From NCBI GenBank assembly GCA_002716585.1, contig PBBL01000008.1:1-64000 (forward strand): a stretch of DNA of 64,000 nt, read 5' to 3'. Position 1 is the first letter of the stretch. Each line of letters starts with the position of its first letter. The position numbers and the translations under genes were made by a program. The DNA comes from Myxococcales bacterium. GTDB taxonomy: Bacteria > Myxococcota_A > Bradymonadia > Bradymonadales > GCA-2716585. The notes under the pieces were generated by a model. It was not told the origin of the DNA. It worked only from the letters and a program-made list of their open reading frames with translations, and made no database searches. Positions 53,727-62,406 of this stretch are shown piece after piece.

Positions 53727-56276
53727 TCAGCGCCCTCCCCTCGTCTCCGCCCGCCGAAAGACCTCGTCCAACGGGATGAGCCGCGTCTCTCCAGCCGGGA
53801 CGCGCTCAAGGCGAACCTCCCCAGCCTCATCGCTGATTCGACCCACGAGGAGGCCGTCCGCCAACGAGACCACGACTCGCTGACCCGGCATGCGCCGCCC
53901 CCGATCGGTGAGGATGTAGCGCACCCACGGCTCTCCCGCCGGGCTGGGCAGCTCGCCCATCAGCTGCCGCAGGAGGCGCCGCAGCGCGGGCTGCTGAGCC
54001 CGGGTCTTGAAGTAGCGCAGGTCGGCCTGATCGGCTTCGGAGCCTCGCGCGGCCATCACCCGGAAGATCGCCTCGTGCACCTGGGGGTTGGAGTCCCGGC
54101 GGTACAGCCTCAGCAGCTCGGGGCGCGACGGCGCCTCCCCCATCGTCGCCAGGGCGTACAGCGCGTTGGCCCGCATGTACCCATCTTGAGAGGCCAGGAC
54201 CCGCTCCAGCGCTGGCTGCGCCTCGCCGCTCCCGATCCGCGCCAGAGCGGCCGTGGCGTTCAAGCGCACCGCCCAGTTGCGCTCACCCAGCAGCGTCACG
54301 AGCCGCTCGACCGCGCGCTCATCCCCCAGACGCCCCAGCGCCCAGGCGGCCTCAGCGCGGATCTCGGCGCTGCGGTCCTCGGTCGCCTTCAAGAGGACGT
54401 CGAACGCCTCTCCCTGACCCCAGTCACCCAACACCGCGATGATCTTGCGCCGCAGGATCGGGCCAGCGCCGTCGTAGCGCTCGGCCAGACGCCCCACCCC
54501 GCCGCTGAAGGGGCGCGCCGCCAGCGCGTCCAGCGCCCGCGCGGCCGCCCGCTCATCCCCGGAGCCGAGCGCGATCTCCACCAGCGCCCGCTCCACCTCC
54601 GGGTCGGGCTCTCTGCGGACGTGATCGCCGAGCGCCTGAAGCGCGGTGAACTGCACCTCGCCCTCGCTGCTTCGCGCGATCTTCAACAGCTCGCGGGCGA
54701 TCTCGGGCGCGGTGTTGTTGCCCAGGCCATAGCCCACCTCGACGAGCACCTCCGGGGAGCCCGTCCGCAGCTCGTCCAACAGCAGCCTGCCCGCCTTCGG
54801 GCCGTCGATGTGGCCCACCGCCGCGATCGCGGCCTGGCGCTGCTGCGGCTCACCGCTCGTGAGCGCCCGAGTGAGGATCGGGAGCGCCTCCGGGGCGCCG
54901 AGGTGACCCATGAGGCGCAACGCGGCGAGCCGCTCGGCGCCCTCCAGTTCAGGGTAGAGCGCCATGATCGGCTCGACGACCCGCGTGTCCTGAAACGCCC
55001 CCAGCCCCTCCAGGATCTGGAGCTTGACGCGCGCCGCCCCGCCCCCCTCAAGCCCATCGCCCTCCTCGCGCGCCAGCAGCGCGAGCACCTCGCCCAGCGC
55101 GTCGGGGTGATGACCGGCGAGCAGGACCCGGAGCACGTCTTCGGTGGGGAGGCGACCCTGGCTCAGCTCAGGGGCGAGCGCTTTGGCGATCGCTTCGCGC
55201 GCCTGAGGCGCCTGCGGGGTGTCGTCGCGTTGGATGTAGATCAGGATCTCCAGGCAGTGCGCCTGAAACGCGCGGGTCTGGCTCTGGTTGAGCGCCGTCA
55301 ACACGTCGGGCGCCGCGACGGGGCCGATCTGCTTGAGGGCGTCGGCGGTCAGCGGCGCCAGCGCGCTGTAGCGCATCACCTGGAGGAGCCTCGGGACCGC
55401 GCGGGGATCGCCGATGCGCCCGACCGCGGTCAGGAGCTGGGGGCCGAGCTTGTCCTGGTGGCGCTCCACTAGGAGCTTCATCAGGTGGGGCGACGCCTGG
55501 GGGTCGCCGATCTGGGCCAGCGCCTCGATGGTCGCCGCCTGCACCTCCGGGTGGAGGTTGTAGATCATCCCGATCAGCGGCCCCACCGCGCGGCGATCGC
55601 CGAGGCGCCCCAGCGCGCGCACCGCGTGGGCTTGCAGGCGCGGTGAGTTGGCGTTGGTCCGCTCCAGCAACGCGAACACCGCGGTGCGATCACCGACGTC
55701 CGCCAGCACGTCCATCGCGGCCATGACCACTTGAGGATCGGGGTCGGCGAGCATGGTGGAGACCGCGGCGAGCCCCTCCTCGTCCCCCAGACGGCCCAGC
55801 GCGGCGATCGTCGCCTCGCGCACGCGAGGATCCGAGTCCCCCAGCGAGCGGGTGACGAGCACCAGCGAGCCCTGATCGCCCAGCTCACCGAGCGCGCGCA
55901 CCGCGTGGAGGCGCAGCTCGGGCTCGGCGGCGATCAGGAAGGGGCGCAGGTGAGCGGACGCCTCCACCGCGCCCATCTCCTGAAGGGTCCTGATCGCCTC
56001 CAGCCGCACAGGCAACGAGGGATCGTCGAGCATCGCCAGCAGATCAGGGAGGACATCAGCGAGCGGGAAGTAGACCAGCTCTCGAACGGCCTTGACCCGC
56101 TTGTCGGTCGAGTCGGCCTCCAGCGCGCGCAGCGCTTTGGCCAGCTTCCCGGGCCACTCGTAGGCCGCGATCGGGTGGAGCGGGGTCAGCGCGATGAGGA
56201 GGCTCGACGCGACGCCCAGCGCCCCGCGCGACCAGGCGCCGACGCGCGTCGTTGTCTTTCTGCTGTCGTCGTTCAC
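53727..56276 (-). CDS. Large exported HEAT-repeat protein
   Basis: 849 residues. The N-terminus has a hydrophobic stretch LGVASSLLIALTPLHPIAAY that should act as a signal peptide, placing it outside the cytoplasm. Residues about 45-790 are roughly twenty HEAT/PBS-lyase-type repeats, e.g. HLRPFLIAAEPELRLHAVRA, LGELGDQGSLVLVTRSLGDS and AAWALGRLGDERAVERLVTL. The C-terminal 60 residues look like a small beta domain (GRRMPGQRVVVSLADGLLVG). HEAT arrays are protein-binding scaffolds. No Shine-Dalgarno is seen at GTG 56276. It is transcribed with tsaE, probably only because of position. Confidence 0.88.
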   Translation of the reverse strand: MNDDSRKTTTRVGAWSRGALGVASSLLIALTPLHPIAAYEWPGKLAKALRALEADSTDKRVKAVRELVYFPLADVLPDLLAMLDDPSLPVRLEAIRTLQEMGAVEASAHLRPFLIAAEPELRLHAVRALGELGDQGSLVLVTRSLGDSDPRVREATIAALGRLGDEEGLAAVSTMLADPDPQVVMAAMDVLADVGDRTAVFALLERTNANSPRLQAHAVRALGRLGDRRAVGPLIGMIYNLHPEVQAATIEALAQIGDPQASPHLMKLLVERHQDKLGPQLLTAVGRIGDPRAVPRLLQVMRYSALAPLTADALKQIGPVAAPDVLTALNQSQTRAFQAHCLEILIYIQRDDTPQAPQAREAIAKALAPELSQGRLPTEDVLRVLLAGHHPDALGEVLALLAREEGDGLEGGGAARVKLQILEGLGAFQDTRVVEPIMALYPELEGAERLAALRLMGHLGAPEALPILTRALTSGEPQQRQAAIAAVGHIDGPKAGRLLLDELRTGSPEVLVEVGYGLGNNTAPEIARELLKIARSSEGEVQFTALQALGDHVRREPDPEVERALVEIALGSGDERAAARALDALAARPFSGGVGRLAERYDGAGPILRRKIIAVLGDWGQGEAFDVLLKATEDRSAEIRAEAAWALGRLGDERAVERLVTLLGERNWAVRLNATAALARIGSGEAQPALERVLASQDGYMRANALYALATMGEAPSRPELLRLYRRDSNPQVHEAIFRVMAARGSEADQADLRYFKTRAQQPALRRLLRQLMGELPSPAGEPWVRYILTDRGRRMPGQRVVVSLADGLLVGRISDEAGEVRLERVPAGETRLIPLDEVFRRAETRGGR

Positions 56277-56375
56277 GCGTTCACCGATGGCTGTCGTTGT
56301 CTCGAAGCGACACAGAACGCCGAGTACAACAGCGTCCGCGCAGGCCTTATGCCGCGCGACCAGGGGCCTGGGGCT

Positions 56376-56660
56376 TCAGGAGAAGCCCAGGCGCGTCTCG
56401 CGGCCCGTCGCCTCCTCATCGGCGCGCACCGCCACGACCTCCCCCAGGCTGGTGAACACCCGGCCGTCGTCGGACTCCAGGATGAGGTAGCTCTCGCGCG
56501 CCACCACCGCGACGACCTTCGAGACCGGGAACAGGTTGGTCGGCCCCTTGAGGAAGACCGTGATCCGGGTCCCCGCGGGCAGCGCCCAGCGGCCTCCGTC
56601 CTGCTTGGCGTTGAGCTCCGACTCCAGGATGGTCCACAGGATTTCAGACTTCATGTTCAT
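56376..56660 (-). CDS. Small unknown protein
   Basis: 94 residues from ATG 56660 (MNMKSEILW); ATG 56654 is equally possible, since GGAGG lies 3 or 9 nt away respectively. It is a compact beta-rich cytosolic protein: ILESELNAKQDGGRWALPAG, RITVFLKGPTNLFPVSKVVA, ESYLILESDDGRVFTSLGEV. The pattern suggests an SH3-like or LSm-like barrel of about 75 residues, but I recognise no family. It lies between the HEAT gene and the Cys-rich lipoprotein, all on the same strand, with gaps of about 100 and 66 nt. Confidence 0.75.
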   Translation of the reverse strand: MNMKSEILWTILESELNAKQDGGRWALPAGTRITVFLKGPTNLFPVSKVVAVVARESYLILESDDGRVFTSLGEVVAVRADEEATGRETRLGFS

Positions 56661-56726
56661 GCTCCTCCATGCGCCCCGAGTCACTCCGGGGCGCGTCAAT
56701 CGAACAACACCCGGGCGCGGCCGGGC

Positions 56727-58088
56727 TCAAATCGGTTCGCGGTGACAGGCGCGGAAGCACACGTGGCCGACGGTCTGCATGTTCTCGTCCATCAGCTCCT
56801 GGCAGCCGTAGCCGACCGGGCAGGCGTCCAGATCGGTCGGGTCGCAAGCGACCCCACAGAAGTCACCCACCGCGTTGCCGTCCTCGTCCTGAATCCGCAG
56901 GCAGAAGTTGGGCTCCCCGCCGCACTGGTTCTCGGCCTCGGCGTCGCATATGTCGCAGTAGGGCCCCTCGGGCTGGACGCAGTTGCCCGACGGGATGTCG
57001 CACACCTGCCCGAAGGCGCACAGGTAGTTCCCGTCGCAGGGGCGAGGGCCGCAGACGTTGTTGCGGCACACCTGGAGACCGGCGCAGTCTTCGTCGTCGC
57101 CGCAGCCGGGCTCGCACATCTGGATCTCTTCGTTGCAGTAGGTCCCGGGGTCGGGGCAGTCACGGCTGGAGAGGCAGCCGCCGGGCACGCGGCAGAGGCC
57201 GTCCTCGGTGCACTCCGAGCCCTCGGGGCACTCGGCGTCGTCCACGCAGGGGGGCTTGCAGGCGCCGTTGTCGCAGACCTCTCCGTTGGGGCAGGTCCCC
57301 TCGGTGCAGCCGGGGACGCAGGCGAGCAGCTGGTTGCACTGCTGCCCCGCCGGGCAGTCGTCGTCGCCCGCGCACTCGCCGGGGTCGCTGCAGTCGCCGC
57401 TCCGAGGGACGCACTGCGTCGTGTTGCCCCCGGCGTCCTGGCAGTCGAACCCGCGGGGGCAGTCGGCGGGCGTCGTGCAGGCCTGCGCGCAGAACCGCCC
57501 GCCGCCCTCGAAGTCGAGGCACAGGTCGGCGGCCGCCCCACACTCCTGGTCCTCGGTGCAGGGGTCGCACGGGCCGCCCAGCTCACGGCAGATGCCGCGG
57601 CAAGTGTCGCAGAACTCCTCGATGAAGCAGTTGGAGTCCTGGGAGCAGGTCCGCATCCCGGCGGCCTCGGCGCGCTCACAGCGGCCCGAGCAGGTGTTGC
57701 AGACCTGCCCGGCGCCGGTGCACTGCGAGGCGTCGGTGCAGGCGGCGCCCGGCATGCAGAGGCCACCGGTGCACACCTGGGTCGCGTCGCAGTCGGAGTC
57801 GCCCGTGCACACGGGGCGGCAGATCCCGGTCGCGGTGTCGCAGCCCTGACCCGAGACACATCCGTCGTCGTCGGTGCAGGTGGAGCCGGTGGTGCCGCCC
57901 GTGCCGCCGCCGGTGCTGTTGCTGGTGGCGTTGCTGCTGGTCGAGTTGCTGCTGGTCGAGTTGGAGGCGCCGTTGGAGCTACCGCCCCCGTCGCCGCCCG
58001 AGTCACCGCCACAGGCGGCCAGCGCGGCGCAGCAAGCCAGAGTCAGGAGGCCCCTCATCCAGATGGAGGGGCGAGGTGTCGTGCGCAT
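56727..58088 (-). CDS. Cys-rich repeat lipoprotein
   Basis: 453 residues. The signal peptide LLTLACCAALAAC precedes GGDSGGDGG. A linker of Gly, Ser, Asn and Thr (NSTSSNSTSS repeats) reaches about residue 70. The rest is about ten to twelve Cys-rich modules of 25-35 residues, typified by CTGDSDCDATQVCTGGLCMP, CVDDAECPEGSECTEDGLC and CAGDDDCPAGQQC. Each has about six Cys, giving disulfide-linked EGF- or TIL-like knots. Such proteins are abundant on the surface of Myxococcota and are of unknown function. The final part has C...D..CP modules with longer spacing. It follows the pseudokinase gene on the same strand. Confidence 0.88.
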   Translation of the reverse strand: MRTTPRPSIWMRGLLTLACCAALAACGGDSGGDGGGSSNGASNSTSSNSTSSNATSNSTGGGTGGTTGSTCTDDDGCVSGQGCDTATGICRPVCTGDSDCDATQVCTGGLCMPGAACTDASQCTGAGQVCNTCSGRCERAEAAGMRTCSQDSNCFIEEFCDTCRGICRELGGPCDPCTEDQECGAAADLCLDFEGGGRFCAQACTTPADCPRGFDCQDAGGNTTQCVPRSGDCSDPGECAGDDDCPAGQQCNQLLACVPGCTEGTCPNGEVCDNGACKPPCVDDAECPEGSECTEDGLCRVPGGCLSSRDCPDPGTYCNEEIQMCEPGCGDDEDCAGLQVCRNNVCGPRPCDGNYLCAFGQVCDIPSGNCVQPEGPYCDICDAEAENQCGGEPNFCLRIQDEDGNAVGDFCGVACDPTDLDACPVGYGCQELMDENMQTVGHVCFRACHREPI

Positions 58089-58130
58089 GGTGTGCGTCCT
58101 TGGTTGGTGGGTCCGGGGGGATGGCTCAGC

Positions 58131-60179
58131 TCACCGAACGTAGATCGGGTACTGAACGCCTTTGTTCAGGCCACCGTGGGCCGGAAAGCGCATGGAGCTG
58201 AACCGGGCCTTGAGGCAGCTGCCCACAGGGCTCGAGTTGTACTTACCCTCGACGATCTTGACGCCGCCGGTCGTGCCGCTGGGGCGAACGAAGAACTGAA
58301 CGGTCACCCCCTTGAAGCTGGGGTTGCGCTTGATCTCCTGGCGGATGCAGCCCGCGATGGAGCCAAAGCGAGCCCGGATGGTGCTGTTGATGTCCTGCTG
58401 GGAGAGGATCTTCTTGGAGCCGGAGTCGTCGCTGGCGTCGATGTAGCTGACGTTGTCGTCGCTCCCCGCGCCGCCGGGCGTCCCGGCCTTGCCGCCCTTG
58501 CCCGCCTTGCCGCCCTTGCCGCGCCAGCGGCCGCGGCCACGGCCGCCCTTGCCCGGGGCGCCTGCCTCATCGCCGCCCTCGTCGAAGATCGCGGCCAGCA
58601 GGCCCTTATCGACCTGGACCTTCTCGAACTCGGTCGGCGGTGGGAGCATCTTGTACTTGACGCTCAGGTCCACGAGGAGCTTCTCCTCGGGGAACCCGAC
58701 GGGGGTGGGCCGGAAGACGTTCCAGTAGACGAGGAACCCGAGCCCGAACAGCAACGCCACGGCGACGCCGGAGAAGGCGGTCCAGCGCCCGGCGGTCTTG
58801 GCCGTCTGGACGACCGCCTCGCGCTGCTCCTGCTTGAGCCGCCGCCGCTCCTCTCGAACGGGGATGTACTCCTGAACCGCCTTGGAGAAGGCGGCCATGC
58901 TGCGCATCGGCATGCGCTCCTGGGTGACGCGATCGAGGATCAGGGTGTTCTCGTTGATCTCGTCCTTGTGGAGCTGATCGATCACCTCCTCGCGGGTGTA
59001 GGGGCCATAATCCAGCCCGTCGCGCGAGACGAGGTAGCGCGTCTCCCCGCGGGAGATGTCGGCCTCCGAGAAGGACATCTCCAGGGAGCTCTCCCGCGTC
59101 CGCCCGAGCACCGCGGCGGCGCGGGCGAAGGGATCGTCCTCCGAGGGCTCTCCCTCCGGCTCCAGGGTGTCGGAACCGAACGAGAACGCAGGCGCAGGCG
59201 GCGCCTGAGGCCCAGGGAGCGCCTCGGGAGGCTCAGGCGCCGCAGGGGCCAGCTCGGGCTCCGGATCGGGCTCCTGAGCGGCCTGGGGCGCTTCGGGAGG
59301 CTCGGGCGTCGCGGGCGCAGGCGGTGGCTCGGGCGCCGCGGGTTGGGGGTCGCCGTCGATCGTCTCCTTGAGGCGCTCGCGGAACGCCCCGGCGCTGTCA
59401 AGGCGCGCCTCAGGGTCCTGCGCGGTCGCCTCCTCCAACAGCGCGAGCAGCCCCTGCCCTCGCCCCTCGGCCAGCTTCAGCGCCTGGGTGAGCACCTCGC
59501 CGTGGGAGTCGCCGAGGGGGGTGGGGCTGAGCAGCTCCATGGCCATCAGCGCCAGGGCGTAGAGATCCGCCGCCGGGGAGATCGCGTCCCCGCCCGAGAC
59601 GCGGACCTCGGGGGCGACGTACGGCGAGTCGTGGAACACGCTGCGGCCGAGGGGGCTGAGCGCTCGGGCGATGACCCGACCGTAGACCATGTTACCGACC
59701 TTCACCTTGCTCTGGTTGGTGAGGTAGACGTTCCCGGGGGTGAGCGAGCCGTGGGCGGTCGTCTCGTGGACGCGCTGCAAGGCGTTGCAGATGTGGGCGA
59801 TGATGTTGAAGACGACCTTGGCGCTGAACGCCCGCCCGCCAGCGCGCCGCTTGGCGAGCCGCGCGGCGAGCGACTGCCCGTCGACGTACTCCATGACGAG
59901 GAAGACGCTCTCGGACTCTCGCCCCAGGCCGTAGACCCGGACGAGGTTCTTGTGCTTGAGCGCGCTGGCCTGCTTGACCTCGGCGCGCAGCTCCTCGTAG
60001 CTGGTCTCATCGCTCACGACGCCCTTGAGCACCTTGAGCACCATGTCACGCCCCGAGGAGGTCTCCTGCGCGAGGTAGACCTCCCCGCCGTCGCTGTCGC
60101 CCAGCTTGCGGTCCACCACGAACTGACCCCCAAGCTCCTGGCCCGGGGTGAAGGCTCCTGCTGTGTTCTCTTCTGACAT
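58131..60179 (-). CDS. Pseudokinase-GYF-TM-TonB-like protein, AgmX/GltJ-type
   Basis: 682 residues from ATG 60179, with GGAG 5 nt upstream; longer in-frame starts have none and lie in another gene. A Ser/Thr-kinase fold fills about 20-270, but the catalytic motifs are gone. The glycine loop is GDSDGG (27-32) and Lys49 or Lys52 is kept, but HRDLKPEN reads HGSLTPGN (H143) and DFG reads GNM; YVAPEV remains. Then come a Pro/Ala/Glu linker (about 275-340), a GYF_2/DUF4339 domain near 390 (LDYGPYTREEVIDQL), one membrane helix (about 464-486), a Gly/Lys-rich stretch and a TonB-like AgmX tail (about 590-682). This resembles GltJ/AgmX of Myxococcus, with a pseudokinase in place of its zinc ribbon. It probably links cytosolic signals to the outer membrane. 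Confidence 0.93.
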   Translation of the reverse strand: MSEENTAGAFTPGQELGGQFVVDRKLGDSDGGEVYLAQETSSGRDMVLKVLKGVVSDETSYEELRAEVKQASALKHKNLVRVYGLGRESESVFLVMEYVDGQSLAARLAKRRAGGRAFSAKVVFNIIAHICNALQRVHETTAHGSLTPGNVYLTNQSKVKVGNMVYGRVIARALSPLGRSVFHDSPYVAPEVRVSGGDAISPAADLYALALMAMELLSPTPLGDSHGEVLTQALKLAEGRGQGLLALLEEATAQDPEARLDSAGAFRERLKETIDGDPQPAAPEPPPAPATPEPPEAPQAAQEPDPEPELAPAAPEPPEALPGPQAPPAPAFSFGSDTLEPEGEPSEDDPFARAAAVLGRTRESSLEMSFSEADISRGETRYLVSRDGLDYGPYTREEVIDQLHKDEINENTLILDRVTQERMPMRSMAAFSKAVQEYIPVREERRRLKQEQREAVVQTAKTAGRWTAFSGVAVALLFGLGFLVYWNVFRPTPVGFPEEKLLVDLSVKYKMLPPPTEFEKVQVDKGLLAAIFDEGGDEAGAPGKGGRGRGRWRGKGGKAGKGGKAGTPGGAGSDDNVSYIDASDDSGSKKILSQQDINSTIRARFGSIAGCIRQEIKRNPSFKGVTVQFFVRPSGTTGGVKIVEGKYNSSPVGSCLKARFSSMRFPAHGGLNKGVQYPIYVR

Positions 60180-60223
60180 GCTCTCTCCGCCTACCTCATC
60201 CACCGCCGGGGCGATGGTGGATC

Positions 60224-60784
60224 TCAGGGGGTCTCGGGCGCCTCCTCCTGCCGGGGGGGCGCGCCTCCTTCGGGGGTGTCTCCAGACGTCGCGGCGCCGG
60301 GGTCCGCGGGGGGTGCCTTCGCGGCGGCGGCGTCGGGCAGCGCGCCGACGTCCACGCGCCACACCTGATCGACGCGGGTCATCCGAACAGTGTGCTCGCG
60401 ATCGGGGTGCGTCGTCAGGACGAGCGTCGCCTGCTCCGGCCCGGAGGCGGCCGACTTGTCCCGCTGGACCCGCACCACGTGGTGCGGCCCGAGGAAGCCG
60501 CTGCTCGCGAGGAGCTGGTGAGGCTGCACCGCCTCGCCGGTGACGTGGGCGTTGAGGGCGTCGGCGCGGCGCGTCAGCTCCGCCTGGGTGTCCGGGGGCA
60601 GCAGGCGCCACGCGATCTCGGTGTTGCCGACGTAGACCGCCTGGATGAACAGCTCAAGCGCCTCGGTCGGCTCCTCGGTCTGCCACCGCTCCTCGGAGCA
60701 GGCGAGCGCGCAGAGCGCGACGGCGAGCAACGCCGCCCAGCGTGTCACGCGCCGCGACGGCGCGCGCTGTTGTTCGGGGTCCAT
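60224..60784 (-). CDS. Small lipoprotein, NTF2/DUF4878-like
   Basis: 186 residues from ATG 60784, with AGGAGG 9 nt upstream; TTG 60787 is possible. The signal peptide LLAVALCALAC ends at the lipobox. The core (about 35-150) resembles NTF2-like or DUF4878 lipoproteins: ALELFIQAVYVGNTEIAWRL at its start, then beta strands HHVVRVQRDKSAASGPEQAT and DQVWRVDVGALPDA. The C-terminal 35 residues are a Pro/Ala/Glu tail. It sits 44 nt before the pseudokinase gene on the same strand and may be co-transcribed, perhaps contributing to the same envelope complex. Confidence 0.82.
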   Translation of the reverse strand: MDPEQQRAPSRRVTRWAALLAVALCALACSEERWQTEEPTEALELFIQAVYVGNTEIAWRLLPPDTQAELTRRADALNAHVTGEAVQPHQLLASSGFLGPHHVVRVQRDKSAASGPEQATLVLTTHPDREHTVRMTRVDQVWRVDVGALPDAAAAKAPPADPGAATSGDTPEGGAPPRQEEAPETP

Positions 60785-61010
60785 CAAGACCGCCCTCCTC
60801 TGGTGTGTCGCCTTCGAGCCAGGTGCCGCGCGCTGAGACGAGCCGGGGTCGAGGCGTGGCTGGTGATGCGCACCAGGGGCTCAACCAACCGCCTGACCGG
60901 GGGCCAGGCGGTGAGGACACCTCTCAACGCGAGTTGAGGTGAGGATACACCGCGTCAGGCCGCGTATGCAACGCGCGCGGAGACGCGCGGTGTTCCAGTC
61001 TGGCGCGGCA

Positions 61011-61508
61011 TCAGGACAGGAGGGCCTTGGCGAAGGTCATCAGCGCGGCCTCCCAGTCGATCGCCTCGGCCCCTTCGCGGTACATCGACGAGAACTGCCA
61101 CATCTCACCGCGGCGGTAGAGCTCGACGATCTGGAGGGTGAAGGCCTTGCCCCGGAAGGAGCGGCTCCACAGAGTGATCCGCGCCGGGTAGCCGTCGATG
61201 GTGGTCTCGCTGGTGTCGTCGAGCTGAAAGCCCTTGCCCTTGAGGCGGCGCTCCAGCTGGGAGTGGAAGCGATCCAGATCCTCCTGGCCGAGCTTGACGC
61301 GCCACCCCTCCATACGCGTGAGCGACTCGGAGTGGAGCATCGCGGCGAGGCGCCCCTCGTGGGGCTCGGCCTCGACCCAGCCGTCGGGCAGGCCGTACCG
61401 GCTCTGCGCGGCGGCGGTGGCGCCGATCGCGAGGGAGGCCGCCAGGAGCAGCGCCACGCACAGGGCGCGGCCGAGCTGAAGGAGGGGTGAGGCGGTTCGG
61501 ACCGTCAT
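61011..61508 (-). CDS. Secreted PsbP/DcrB-like protein
   Basis: 165 residues. The signal peptide LCVALLLAASLAIGATAAAQ is cleaved before SRYGLP. The mature part begins YGLPDGWVEAEPHEGRLAAM and includes EDLDRFHSQLERRLKGKGFQ and LQIVELYRRGEMWQFSSMYR. The DUF1795/PsbP pattern (amphipathic entry strand, long helix, central sheet) is plausible. It starts 4 nt after the stop of the paralogous gene upstream, so the two are co-translated. Role unknown; probably periplasmic. Confidence 0.82.
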   Translation of the reverse strand: MTVRTASPLLQLGRALCVALLLAASLAIGATAAAQSRYGLPDGWVEAEPHEGRLAAMLHSESLTRMEGWRVKLGQEDLDRFHSQLERRLKGKGFQLDDTSETTIDGYPARITLWSRSFRGKAFTLQIVELYRRGEMWQFSSMYREGAEAIDWEAALMTFAKALLS

Positions 61509-61512
61509 GGGC

Positions 61513-62052
61513 TCACTCGATGGTCATCGACTCGATGGTGGACTTGAAGGCCGCGGCGACCTTCTCCTGCTCGCTGTCCTGCCAGTAGCCGACCACGAGC
61601 CAGGCGGTGGTGTCCTTGACGAAGCTGAAGACGTGGACCTTGAGGGTGATCCCGGAGTGATCGAAGCTGTAGGTCGTCTCCTTGCCCTTGTAGGTGCCGT
61701 AGGTGGCGTCGTCCTGCTTCTCCTGCTTGAAGTTGCTCTCCTTGAGCGTCTTGTAGAAGGTGCTGAAGAAGACCTCGGCCACGTCCGGGGTCATGAGCTT
61801 GGTCGGGACGACCTCGATCTGGGACTGGGTCCCGGTGTGGGTGAAGACGGCGATCGCCTTCTCGTTGCCCGAGGCCTTCTCCCAGCCCTCGGGCATGGTC
61901 ACCTTGGTCTTGTACTCTTCGCTCACGACGGTGCCGTCGTCCTGGGCGCTCGCCGTCGATGGGGCTGTTGCCAGCGCGGTCAGGGACAGGCCCAGGACCA
62001 CGGTACAGGTCAACAGGATCCGCGAGACACTCCAGCCGTGATGTGCGTGCAT
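61513..62052 (-). CDS. Secreted PsbP/DcrB-like protein, paralog of the next gene
   Basis: 179 residues from ATG 62052, with GGAG 6 nt upstream; longer in-frame starts have no ribosome site. The signal peptide ILLTCTVVLGLSLTALATA is followed by PSTASAQ. The mature part reads EEYKTKVTMPEGWEKASGNE, then AIAVFTHTGTQSQIEVVPTK, and ends TIESMTIE. It shares the entry motif (PEGWE here, PDGWVEAE in the neighbour), size and exported nature with its neighbour. Its function is unknown. An operator-like palindrome (62135-62150) lies in the leader. Confidence 0.85.
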   Translation of the reverse strand: MHAHHGWSVSRILLTCTVVLGLSLTALATAPSTASAQDDGTVVSEEYKTKVTMPEGWEKASGNEKAIAVFTHTGTQSQIEVVPTKLMTPDVAEVFFSTFYKTLKESNFKQEKQDDATYGTYKGKETTYSFDHSGITLKVHVFSFVKDTTAWLVVGYWQDSEQEKVAAAFKSTIESMTIE

Positions 62053-62134
62053 TCTAAACTCCAGGTCGTACAGGTACCCGCTCTCCAGGGTCCGCACCCG
62101 CTGACGGCCCACTCCTTATGCGGGGCTCGTATGC

Positions 62135-62150
62135 GGCCGTCGTGACGGCC
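62135..62150. repeat. Operator-like palindrome
   Basis: GGCCGTC, GT, GACGGCC: perfect 7-bp arms, 83 nt upstream of the secreted-protein gene. A further GACGGCC half-site sits 32 nt away. It could be a regulator site for the paralogous pair. Confidence 0.35.
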
Positions 62151-62223
62151 CGAGGAACTCAATCCGCTTCCATAAGTGCCCCAACCTGTACCCGAAGTCA
62201 ACGTCATCGCCATGGAAGGACGG

Positions 62224-62252
62224 TTGCAACCGCCGATTCTCCGTGCTAACCC
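62224..62252 (+). promoter_or_regulatory. Possible greA promoter
   Basis: TTGCAA (62224-62229), 17-nt spacer, TAACCC (62247-62252), within CGTGCTAACC. The same CGTGCTAACC sequence occurs upstream of the lipoprotein gene at 44160, so it may be a shared -10 type element. Weak match to consensus. Confidence 0.3.
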
Positions 62253-62406
62253 GTTGTCCTTCGCGGTGTCCCCGGCCTCACCAAGTCCGTGACCGAACAT
62301 CGGAACCAAGGCCGACGCCGCCGCGCGCCAGCGCCACAACGCGGCGCCCTGTCGCGCCGCCTCAGGCGCCACCAGAGAACGCCCTCACACCAAGGAGGAA
62401 AGGATC

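Larger units (their letters stand above)
62053..62406. other. Divergent intergenic region before greA, 354 nt
   Basis: It holds the palindrome GGCCGTCGTGACGGCC (62135-62150), a third GACGGCC at 62103-62109, and a weak greA promoter (62224-62252). I see no credible reading frame or RNA gene. Confidence 0.5.

Noticed and set aside
55731..60176. A 1,481-codon plus-strand frame spanning several minus-strand genes
   Set aside because: It crosses gene boundaries of the HEAT protein, Cys-rich lipoprotein and pseudokinase genes, all of which have signals and recognised domains on the other strand.
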